NCBI GenBank assembly: GCA_964502705.1
Contig: CAZCXZ010000149.1
Span: 1 to 7,300 of the forward strand
DNA length: 7,300 nucleotides
Origin: Berkiella sp964502705
Lineage (GTDB): Bacteria; Pseudomonadota; Gammaproteobacteria; Berkiellales; Berkiellaceae
Direction: 5' to 3'
Below the pieces are notes generated by a model. The model did not search any database, had not been told where the DNA came from, and worked only from the letters and a program-made list of their open reading frames with translations. The stretch's first letter is position 1. Each line of letters starts with the position of its first letter. A program made the position numbers and the translations under genes. Positions 1-6,249 of the stretch are shown piece by piece.

Positions 1-3
1 AGT

Positions 4-33
4 TGACAGATTATTGATTTTATCGATCTGTCA
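4..33 (-). terminator. Hairpin after paralog 1, possible terminator
   Basis: Perfect 8-bp arms TGACAGAT (4-11) and ATCTGTCA (26-33) enclose 14 nt, 22 bp past the stop of paralog 1. The sequence that would carry the U-tract runs off the window edge, so termination cannot be confirmed. Confidence 0.4.
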
Positions 34-55
34 GCCAAAGTCTAGATTTTCATAC

Positions 56-2639
56 TTAATGCATATTAGGTTTTTTCGCTAACGGACAAACGTTGACTAA
101 TTTATCCAGGACTGCCAGTTTTGTTGCAGCATTCATTGCTGCAAATTTTGCTAATACTTCGGGCGCTGAAAGCTTGGTGATTAAAAACTTGATCTGTTCT
201 GGTTCTAAGCTATTGATCACTTTGATGATATTTGGTTGTTGATTAATTAACTGTAATAATTGCTTCTCACTAGGATTTGCAAATAAACCTAATAATTCAG
301 GTTTTACAACATCAATAAGTGCTGGCATAGCCACTTGTTGCATCCTCACAAATGCCGGTGTCACGGCTGCAGGTTTTGGTTGTGAAAGACTTGCAGCCAA
401 TGCTTGCTGACGCTGAAATTCCAGTCTTTGCACCTCTGCTTTACGTGCTTCCTCTTCGGCTCTGCGATAAGCTTCTTCAGCTCTTTGACGGGCATCGATT
501 TCGGCCTTACGACGGGCTTCCTCTTCTGCTTTACGACNNNNNNNNNNNNNNNNNNNNNNNNNNNNNNNNNNNNNNNNNNNNNNNNNNNNNNNNNNNNNNN
601 NNNNNNNNNNNNNNNNNNNNNNNNNNNNNNNNNNNNNGGGCTTCCTCTTCAGCCTTACGACGGGCTTCCTCTTCAGCCTTACGACGGGCTTCCTCTTCAG
701 CCTTACGACGGGCTTCTGCTTCTGCTCGTTGACGCGCTTCTTCAGCCGCTTTTGCCAAGGCGTCAATTCTACGCTCATGCTCAATACGAGCACTCTCATC
801 TAGATAGCTCAATTCTGCTCGATGCGTTATACCCTGCTGAGTTGCAAAGGCATAGCGTGCTTCGTCAATATTGCGGTCTGCTTGTTGCAATACGGCTTGG
901 GCTTGTGCATATTGCTCTTGGGTCATGTTATGCATAACTTGATCAATCGTGGCCTCGAGCATTCTGTCAGCAAGTGCCTCTGCTCGAATTTCGAATGCAT
1001 AGTCAATCATTTGCTGGCGAATTCTCTCTTCAGCTACTTTTTTAGCTTCGATTGCGGTACGAATTTGCGCTTCTCTTGCTGATTGTATTTGACGCGATGC
1101 TTGGACTTTTTTCAATGCATCTGCTTGTGCTTTATCAAATTGATTGGCTTCAACCATCTGTACAACAGGCGCAATAACCGCTTGTGAGAATTCAGCTATT
1201 TGGGCACTATATTGATTTGCTGTTTGTCGAATAAAATGCGCATCTTGTTTACGAGATGATAATTCCACGAACAGTAATTGTTTACCTTCGGCCAAAGCAA
1301 ATTGAATCAGCTGTTGACGCAGGACTTCAACATCTTGGTCTAAAACGGTATTCGATTTAACAGTTGCGCTTGAACTGCTACTGGCAGTTGCTTGCTTATT
1401 TCCATTTAGCTGATCCATTCTTTTACCAATATACTTGATAATAGGTTCATAATAGATAGTAAAGGGGTCTCTAGCGCATTGAATTGCAAAATATCCATAG
1501 TTGTCATAACGTTCACCTTGATACTCAACTTTCTCTTTGAGCTTTTGGGTAAAACGGAAATCACCAAAATAGTCTTTGCAACGTTGAATAAAATCTAACA
1601 TATCTTGGGTATTGAATGTTTTTAATTGGGCTAATAAGGCTTGTTGCTTATCATTAAGCTCAGACATCCTACCTGCATTAGCAATAAAATCTTCTAATGC
1701 GTCATAGAGTTCCTCTAAAACTGGCAAATCCATTTGATCAATAATATTAAACATATTATGTTTTCCAGTTTCTGCCGCCAACATCTCTTCACGAAATTTA
1801 TCACGTATTAAACGACAATTTAACATTCTTTCATTTTTATCTGCTTTTAACACCAACATAATAAACTGTGAAGAACGCGTGTTTACACCTATCAAGCATG
1901 ATGGTCTATCAAGTTCTTGGTCATCATATTCTTCTTCAACAACAACATGTCCTTTACCTTCAACATATTCTGTTTTAGGCACTTTCACGATGTTACCTTG
2001 TTCGTTTAATAGATCGATCATGACTGGGCGTTTTTGGTCCCAGTTATGTACACGTGCCAAATCAGCAAACATGTTAAGTAAAGATTCTTTTGCTGTTTGC
2101 TTGGTATGCATTTCAGACATATCAAATTTATCATCATGAATCGCTAACCACATTGCTCTAATGCGTTGCATGTATTCTTCACTGATTTCAGGCATGCCAT
2201 TATTTAGATGGTCAGCTTCAGGGTGCTTCCACGGATTCAATTTGCCTTCAAGAAAAAGAACAAAATAGCGATAAGCAGAATGTGCTTCGTGATTTAAATA
2301 GCAAAGCTGTACTTCGGGGGATTGATTCAACAGTGCATTAAACTCTAAAGGGAGTTTTACACCGTTATGCATAGCAGGTGCATTCTGATACTCATCAAGA
2401 ATAAATTGTCTGATAGCGTTATCACATTGCATTCTCTGATAAGGAGCTGCTAGTCGCGGTGCATAATATCTGGTTACTTTATCCACCATATTCATTTGAA
2501 CATCTGTGAGCGCATCCATCGCATTTTCACGATTATGTGCGTCAACACCAATGTGTTCTTCACTTAATACATGGCGTGCCGGATCGACTTCGTTGTTTAA
2601 AACGTCCCAATGAATTCGTTTATCTGCGCCCGATAGCAT
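56..2639 (-). CDS. Large helical repeat protein, paralog 1 (interrupted by an assembly gap)
   Basis: Function not recognised. The start (ATG at 2637-2639) is supported by a GGGG Shine-Dalgarno core 5 nt upstream and by matching the paralog's M-x-S-G start; the stop is TAA at 56-58. The two halves lie in different frames only because the gap is written as 100 Ns. With the gap removed the frame is continuous, giving at least 827 residues plus 8 per missing repeat unit. Residues 1-410 form a conserved region with MHNGVKLPLEF, IRAMW, HNWDQKR (198-204), a VEEEYDD...RPSC block (234-248) and DNYG...ARDP (379-392). A serine-rich linker (about 417-426), a module starting RQQMIDYAFE (541), a stalk of EEARRKAE repeats rich in Glu, Arg, Lys and Ala, and an 82-residue helical C-terminal domain starting KPEL follow. 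No signal peptide or membrane segment is visible, which argues against TolA despite the similar stalk. A secreted effector or cytoskeleton-like protein is possible but inferred. Confidence 0.85.
490..733 (-). repeat. 24-bp tandem repeat encoding the octad EEARRKAE
   Basis: Units of 24 bp lie head to tail on both sides of the gap. Units at 638-661, 662-685 and 686-709 are identical. Those at 710-733, 514-537 and 490-513 are variants, and more degenerate copies continue left to about 440. Each encodes an octad alternating acidic (EE) and basic (RRK) residues with Ala, the pattern of charged single alpha-helices or extended coiled coils. Near-identical DNA in the centre and diverged units at the edges suggest recent expansion from the middle. 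The copy number is unknown because of the gap. Confidence 0.93.
538..637. other. Assembly gap of 100 Ns inside a tandem repeat
   Basis: Exactly 100 Ns, the conventional placeholder for a gap of unknown size. Both edges fall on a boundary of the 24-bp repeat: one unit ends at 537 and another begins at 638. The gap splits an Arg codon, with C at 638 and GT at 537-536 on the minus strand. The true gap should therefore be a multiple of 24 bp; 100 is not even a multiple of 3 and creates an artificial frameshift. The likely cause is reads failing to span the repeat. Confidence 0.97.
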
Positions 2640-2644
2640 AACTA

Positions 2645-2656
2645 CCCCTTCCCCTT
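2645..2656 (-). promoter_or_regulatory. Ribosome binding site of paralog 1
   Basis: On the minus strand the sequence reads AAGGGGAAGGGG, a doubled purine-rich Shine-Dalgarno. The inner GGGG sits 5 nt before the ATG at 2639. The same GGGGTA followed by 3 nt and ATG is found in front of the paralog at 5123, which supports both starts and suggests the leader was duplicated with the gene. Confidence 0.7.
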
Positions 2657-2681
2657 AAGTATCAATAATTCGGCTATCTAA

Positions 2682-2709
2682 ATTGTAATGATTGAGTTAA
2701 GGATCGCAA
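2682..2709 (-). promoter_or_regulatory. Candidate sigma-70 promoter of paralog 1
   Basis: On the minus strand, TTGCGA (2709-2704) and TACAAT (2687-2682) are separated by 16 bp. The -10 matches the consensus at 5 of 6 positions and the -35 at 4 of 6. It predicts transcription starting near 2675 and a leader of about 36 nt. The same layout (TTGCCA, 16 bp, TATTAT, leader of about 35 nt) precedes the paralog. An 8-bp palindrome GCAATTGC (2706-2713) overlaps the -35. Confidence 0.38.
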
Positions 2710-2760
2710 TTGCATGAGAGGGATTTTATGATAGAAGGAACAAACACTAAGATAAGCCAA

Positions 2761-2800
2761 GCACTCCTTTACATGTGTTGATATACATGTAAAGGAATGC
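2761..2800 (-). terminator. Long hairpin after paralog 2, probable terminator
   Basis: Two 16-nt arms (2761-2776 and 2785-2800) enclose an 8-nt loop. In minus-strand RNA all 16 positions pair, one of them as a G-U wobble; in plus-strand RNA the same position is a mismatch (C-A), so the sequence is tuned for minus-strand transcripts. It begins 10 bp after the TAG stop of paralog 2. The following RNA is U-rich but has no clean U-run, so termination may be weak or the stem may protect the 3' end. It separates the two paralogs transcriptionally. Confidence 0.55.
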
Positions 2801-2810
2801 ACGAAACTAT

Positions 2811-5123
2811 CTATACAAGAATTGCTCTGGCGGCAGGCTGGAATTTTTCAGCAAATCGCTCAATAAAGACTACTTTTGTTGGGTTATTCATCTTTTGAAA
2901 AACTTGCAGCTTATCATCCGTTCCCAGCGCCGTTATTAAGCGCGTTACCAGTTCTTTTTGCCAGCCATTGAGCACCGTTACCGTTGCCTCATTTTCATTA
3001 ATATTCGTTAACAATCTTCTAGCGATTTCATTGTTAAAGAGACTCGCTAGCTCAGGCTTAATACTAGGCCTTGTTACTTCAACTACATCAGCTTGCTTGC
3101 GTGCATTTGTAAAAACAGGCGTTAGCGCTGGTCTAACAGAAGATGCTAACGCTTGCTGTTGGCGCAGAGCGGCAAGTCGAAAACCTTCTGCTAATTGTAA
3201 GCGATTCTGTTCCGCTGCAAGGCGTTCTGCTGCAAGCCTTGCCGCTTCTACCTGTTGGCGTTGCAATTGTGCAAGTCGTTCTATTTCTTGGTGTCGGCGC
3301 TGCTGTTCTTCTCGTTGTTCTGCGACCTCGTACTCTTCTTCAAGCCTTCTCGCAAACGCTAAATCAGCGGCCAACTGATTTTGTGCCACTTGTATATTTT
3401 CAAGTTCTTGTTGTATTTCTTGTAATGGCGCATCTAACATACGTACGGCTAATGCTTCATCGCCATTCTCAAAAGCATAATCAAGTATCTGCTGTCTTGC
3501 CGTTTCCTCTTCTACTCGAGCAGCCTCAACTCGAGCAGCCTCAACTCGAGCAGCCTCTACTCGTGCAGCCTCTACTCGTGCGGCTTCTACTCGTGCGGCT
3601 TCTACTCGTGCGGCTTCTACTCGTGCGGCTTCTTCTTGAGCAGCATTATCTGATTGGCGAGCGATTTGTGGTAACTGTGCTTTATATTGTAAAGCGGTTT
3701 GTTTAATAAAATTATCATCCGCACTAAACAGTTGATTTAGCAAGCCTTCTTGTTGATTTCTGATTGATAGTTCAATTAATTGTTGGCGCAGTATTTCAAC
3801 GTCTTGTTCAATAGTCGTATCAGCAACATCAACGTGAGTAACCTGAGGAGCTTGTACGTCATTGACCTTGCCGTTACTCAACTCTGCTATGCGCTTATTG
3901 ATATTTTCAGCGATAGCATCATAGAATAATACCCATGGGTCGCGAGCAAATTGTAGTGCTAATTGTCCATAGTTATCAAAGCTTAAGTCTTGATAGTTGA
4001 CTTTTTTCGACATTTTTTGTGTAAAGCGAAAATCTCCATAATACGCTTTACAACCATTGATGAAATTTTCAACTTCTTTGGTGCTATAACACTGAATTTG
4101 TTTTAATAATGCCTTTTGATCCTCTTCTAAACCATCAAAATCACCTGTGTTAATCACCACGAAGTCAAGAAGTGCTTCATTTAGCTTTGTTAATGTAGGT
4201 AAATCCATCTTAGCGATTGCACCAAAAAGCGTATTCTTTCCTTCAATCACAGAAATCATTTCTTCTTTGAATTTATTTCGAACAATGTTTGCATTTAGCA
4301 TTCTTTCATTGGCATCTTCTTTTAATGCCAGCATCACAAATTGCGTCAAACGCGTCTCAACACCCCATGGACAAGATGGCTTATCTGCACCTAAATCATC
4401 ATATTCTTCTTCAACTTGTTTGTTTCTAGTGATCCCATCATCACCTTTCACTGGCTTCGTAACCCAGCGCGTTTGATCCCAATTATGTGCACGACCTAAT
4501 TGCCCGAAAACATTTATTAATTCTTGCTTAGCCGTTTCGGGTGTATGCATGTCTGATAAAGTAAATTCTGGATCATTGACAGCAAACCACATAGCACGAA
4601 TTAATTGGCGGTTCTCCTCGGGAATTTGAGGTGTTTTGTAATAGTTACCTTTGTAATATAGATTACCCATATATTGTGCATTAGGATCCATCCATAAATT
4701 TGGTTTCTTGTCTACATGGAGAACAAAATAGCGGTAAGCGGTGTGAAACGCGTTTTGATAATAGGCTTGTCTTACAGCGTAAGAACCATTCAGATTTGCA
4801 TCATATTCTAATGGGAGTGCTTTGCCATCATGCATGGCAGGATCCTTGGCATAAGCATTAATAATATACTGCTTTATTTGGTTATCACATTCATTACAGA
4901 AAGCAGGATCTAATTGATCATCTTTATATCGTTCTAACAAACGCTGCTTAAGGTCCTTCTGGTCGCTATTAAGTTCTGCCATCGCATTTTCACGATAATG
5001 TGCATCTATCTCAATCGCCCTGCCTGAGCTTGTATCTATAGAATCACTAGGACTGTTATAGCGTGGATCCACCAGCCTATTTAAGGCTTCCCAGTTAATG
5101 GAATTATTGCTACCTGAAATCAT
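2811..5123 (-). CDS. Large helical repeat protein, paralog 2 (770 residues)
   Basis: Function not recognised; clearly homologous to the gene at 56-2639. Start ATG at 5121-5123, preceded by GGGG at 5129-5132; stop TAG at 2811-2813. Residues 1-410 carry the shared core: NWEALNRLVDP near the start, DAHYRENAM (40-48), AMHDG...LPLEY, AYRYFVL, IRAMW, RAHNWDQTR (211-219), EEEYDD...KPSC (238-251), NERMLN and DNYG...FARDP (383-396). A linker follows, then DVEILRQQLIE, eight AARVE repeats (499-538), the module RQQILDYAFE (543-552), a Gln/Glu/Arg-rich coiled-coil stalk (about 575-660) and the C-terminal KPEL domain (689-770). No signal peptide, membrane segment or known catalytic motif is seen. The invariant HNWD and PSC blocks look like a buried core or active site, but that is inference. 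From memory, HNWD...EYDD...PSC resembles modules of large Legionellales proteins; not verified. Confidence 0.93.
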   Translation of the reverse strand: MISGSNNSINWEALNRLVDPRYNSPSDSIDTSSGRAIEIDAHYRENAMAELNSDQKDLKQRLLERYKDDQLDPAFCNECDNQIKQYIINAYAKDPAMHDGKALPLEYDANLNGSYAVRQAYYQNAFHTAYRYFVLHVDKKPNLWMDPNAQYMGNLYYKGNYYKTPQIPEENRQLIRAMWFAVNDPEFTLSDMHTPETAKQELINVFGQLGRAHNWDQTRWVTKPVKGDDGITRNKQVEEEYDDLGADKPSCPWGVETRLTQFVMLALKEDANERMLNANIVRNKFKEEMISVIEGKNTLFGAIAKMDLPTLTKLNEALLDFVVINTGDFDGLEEDQKALLKQIQCYSTKEVENFINGCKAYYGDFRFTQKMSKKVNYQDLSFDNYGQLALQFARDPWVLFYDAIAENINKRIAELSNGKVNDVQAPQVTHVDVADTTIEQDVEILRQQLIELSIRNQQEGLLNQLFSADDNFIKQTALQYKAQLPQIARQSDNAAQEEAARVEAARVEAARVEAARVEAARVEAARVEAARVEAARVEEETARQQILDYAFENGDEALAVRMLDAPLQEIQQELENIQVAQNQLAADLAFARRLEEEYEVAEQREEQQRRHQEIERLAQLQRQQVEAARLAAERLAAEQNRLQLAEGFRLAALRQQQALASSVRPALTPVFTNARKQADVVEVTRPSIKPELASLFNNEIARRLLTNINENEATVTVLNGWQKELVTRLITALGTDDKLQVFQKMNNPTKVVFIERFAEKFQPAARAILV
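3511..3630 (-). repeat. Eight 15-bp tandem repeats encoding AARVE
   Basis: Eight uninterrupted 15-bp units. Four at 3571-3630 are identical (tctactcgtgcggct on the plus strand), two at 3526-3555 are identical to each other (tcaactcgagcagcc), and 3511-3525 and 3556-3570 are intermediates. All differences are synonymous, so the AARVE pentad is kept while the DNA drifts. Pentads do not match the coiled-coil heptad; they would give a helix whose charged face winds round it. Confidence 0.96.
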
Positions 5124-5130
5124 CGTTACC

Positions 5131-5160
5131 CCAATTAATTTCTTAAAATAAGTTAATTGG
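5131..5160 (-). promoter_or_regulatory. Inverted repeat in the leader of paralog 2
   Basis: Perfect 8-bp arms CCAATTAA (5131-5138) and TTAATTGG (5153-5160) are 14 bp apart. The repeat covers the predicted transcription start (near 5158) and reaches the GGGG Shine-Dalgarno (5129-5132). It could be an operator for a dimeric repressor, or an RNA hairpin that hides part of the ribosome binding site. Three TTAA motifs lie within it. AT-rich sequence makes short inverted repeats common, so this is tentative. Confidence 0.4.
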
Positions 5161-5164
5161 CCGA

Positions 5165-5192
5165 ATAATAAGTTATTTTCCTAGTTTGGCAA
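5165..5192 (-). promoter_or_regulatory. Candidate sigma-70 promoter of paralog 2
   Basis: On the minus strand, TTGCCA (5192-5187) and TATTAT (5170-5165) are spaced 16 bp; each differs from the consensus at one position. The -10 ends 41 nt before the ATG, predicting a leader of about 35 nt. It lies between the upstream terminator (5250-5281) and the gene, consistent with independent transcription. Confidence 0.55.
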
Positions 5193-5249
5193 TACTTGCG
5201 AATGAGTTTACTGATAGGCGGGCGTTTTGATGTGACGAATGCGCTAGGC

Positions 5250-5281
5250 AAAAAAAAGCCGGTCTAAAACCGGCCTTTTTT
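5250..5281 (-). terminator. Intrinsic terminator of the desaturase gene, bidirectional
   Basis: A GC-rich stem GCCGGT (5258-5263) / ACCGGC (5269-5274) with a 5-nt loop is flanked by 8 As on the left (5250-5257) and 6 Ts on the right (5276-5281). In minus-strand RNA the stem is followed by 8 Us, a textbook intrinsic terminator 50 bp beyond the desaturase stop. It insulates paralog 2 from desaturase transcription and could also work on the plus strand. Confidence 0.9.
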
Positions 5282-5330
5282 ACTCTTCCCACTTTTTAAA
5301 CGGGTTCGAGTATAGATAAACCTGAATGCT

Positions 5331-6197
5331 CTAGGGAGGCGTTGGCTCAGGATCAGCTCTTAAATCTTTTGGTATTTTAAGATCCCATACCCAACCCAAT
5401 TGGGCAAACAGCATAAGGAGCCATTTTCCAAAATCAATTTGATACCAACGATGCCCAAAAAATGGCATTTGCATATACCGATGATGATTATTGTGCCAAC
5501 CCTCACCAAAAGAGAGTAATGCAACAATCGGATTATTCGTGCTCGTGTCTTGTGTTTTAGTGTGATCACGTTTACCAAAGCGATGGCAAATGGAATTCAC
5601 ACTCCAGGTAACGTGACATGCAAAAAAGAGTCGCAATACGCCGGCCCAGATGAAGCCAACCCAACCACCTAATAAGGCAGGAACGATAAGGCTCAAGTTG
5701 CTATACAACAAATAGTATTTAGAGACATGTTTTACATCTTTATCTTCTAATAACCATTTTCCAAAGCGGCGGTAATTTGGTTTGTAGTCATGAAAAATCC
5801 AACCACAATGCGAATGCCAAAACCCCTCTTTCGGAGAATGAGGATCGCCTGGCTTATCAGCATAACGGTGATGTTGAATATGTAAACTAGCCCAAGCAGC
5901 AGGACCACCTTGCATCGCAAAACTTCCGCAAATCAGTATCGCTCTTTTTAACCAAGGCTTTGCTTGGTACGAGCGATGGGTGGTTAAACGATGGTAACCC
6001 AAGGTTATCCCTAGTGCAGAAAGCGAATACATTAAAATGGCGTAACCCACATGTGCACCCGTGACAAGACCTTGATGCCAAGTCCACCATGCCGCAGGAA
6101 TGGAAAGCGGTGTGATAAAAACCAAGAAAAAGGCATACGAATAACTAAGATAGTTTTGACGCTGCCTAAAAAACACAATTAAGCTTTTTGGGATCAT
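5331..6197 (-). CDS. Membrane fatty acid (acyl-CoA) desaturase
   Basis: Di-iron integral membrane desaturase, expected to introduce a double bond (probably delta-9) into long saturated acyl chains, using oxygen and an electron donor, to keep the inner membrane fluid. All three histidine boxes are present: HRLTTH (69-74), HIQHH (106-110) and HNNHH (235-239), the last within GEGWHNNHH, typical of the family. Hydrophobic stretches at about 22-38, 45-66, 84-98, 165-184 and 186-204 fit two pairs of membrane-spanning helices. At 288 residues it is the size of the compact bacterial type, without a fused cytochrome b5 domain. The start at 6195-6197 has AAGGG (6208-6212) 10 nt upstream, a slightly long spacing. 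It ends in its own terminator and is divergent from the hydrolase gene. Regiospecificity and acyl carrier (CoA or phospholipid) cannot be read from the sequence. Confidence 0.95.
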   Translation of the reverse strand: MIPKSLIVFFRQRQNYLSYSYAFFLVFITPLSIPAAWWTWHQGLVTGAHVGYAILMYSLSALGITLGYHRLTTHRSYQAKPWLKRAILICGSFAMQGGPAAWASLHIQHHRYADKPGDPHSPKEGFWHSHCGWIFHDYKPNYRRFGKWLLEDKDVKHVSKYYLLYSNLSLIVPALLGGWVGFIWAGVLRLFFACHVTWSVNSICHRFGKRDHTKTQDTSTNNPIVALLSFGEGWHNNHHRYMQMPFFGHRWYQIDFGKWLLMLFAQLGWVWDLKIPKDLRADPEPTPP

Positions 6198-6226
6198 TTT
6201 TTACTCGCCCTTAAGATTGGGCCTGC

Positions 6227-6235
6227 ATCATAACA
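6227..6235 (-). promoter_or_regulatory. Candidate extended -10 element of the desaturase gene
   Basis: The minus strand reads TGTTATGAT: an extended -10 TG followed by TATGAT, one mismatch from consensus. It predicts a start near 6220 and a leader of about 23 nt. No good -35 is seen, as extended -10 promoters allow. It lies inside the 52-bp divergent gap, only about 15 bp from the hydrolase start, so the two promoters must overlap or the hydrolase promoter lies within the desaturase gene. Confidence 0.35.
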
Positions 6236-6249
6236 TAAAATGACGTAAA

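Noticed and set aside
490..733. CRISPR array
   Set aside because: The repeats are directly abutting, without spacers, in frame and coding.
56..799. A separate 247-residue minus-strand gene starting at 799
   Set aside because: Its first part is paralog 1 read in the wrong frame upstream of the gap; only the part left of the gap is real, as the C-terminus of paralog 1.
352..937. Plus-strand open frames of 126 and 177 codons across the gap
   Set aside because: They run through the N-run and read the antisense of the EEARRKAE repeat; the repeated Leu/Pro/Tyr or Ser/Ala/Arg pattern is an image of the minus-strand repeat.
56..2639. Paralog 1 as a TolA protein
   Set aside because: The EEARRKAE stalk resembles TolA domain II, but there is no N-terminal membrane anchor, the N-terminal 400 residues are unrelated, and no tol-pal neighbours are present.
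2968..3706. Plus-strand frames of 136 and 187 codons opposite paralog 2
   Set aside because: Low-complexity antisense of the coiled coil and AARVE repeats (for example repeated LLLVR), with no ribosome site and clear coding on the minus strand.
5135..5156. PmrA-type regulator box from the TTAA motifs upstream of paralog 2
   Set aside because: The three TTAA motifs are unevenly spaced (8 and 10 bp) and lie downstream of the promoter, where an activator site is not expected; such motifs are common in AT-rich DNA.
5887..6090. A 67-codon minus-strand frame inside the desaturase gene
   Set aside because: Overlaps the His-box region of a well-supported desaturase in another frame; an ordinary shadow.
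6156..6184. Plus-strand promoter for the hydrolase: TTGACG, 17 bp, TTAAGC
   Set aside because: The -35 is good, but the -10 matches poorly, and the element lies within the desaturase coding sequence; not enough support.
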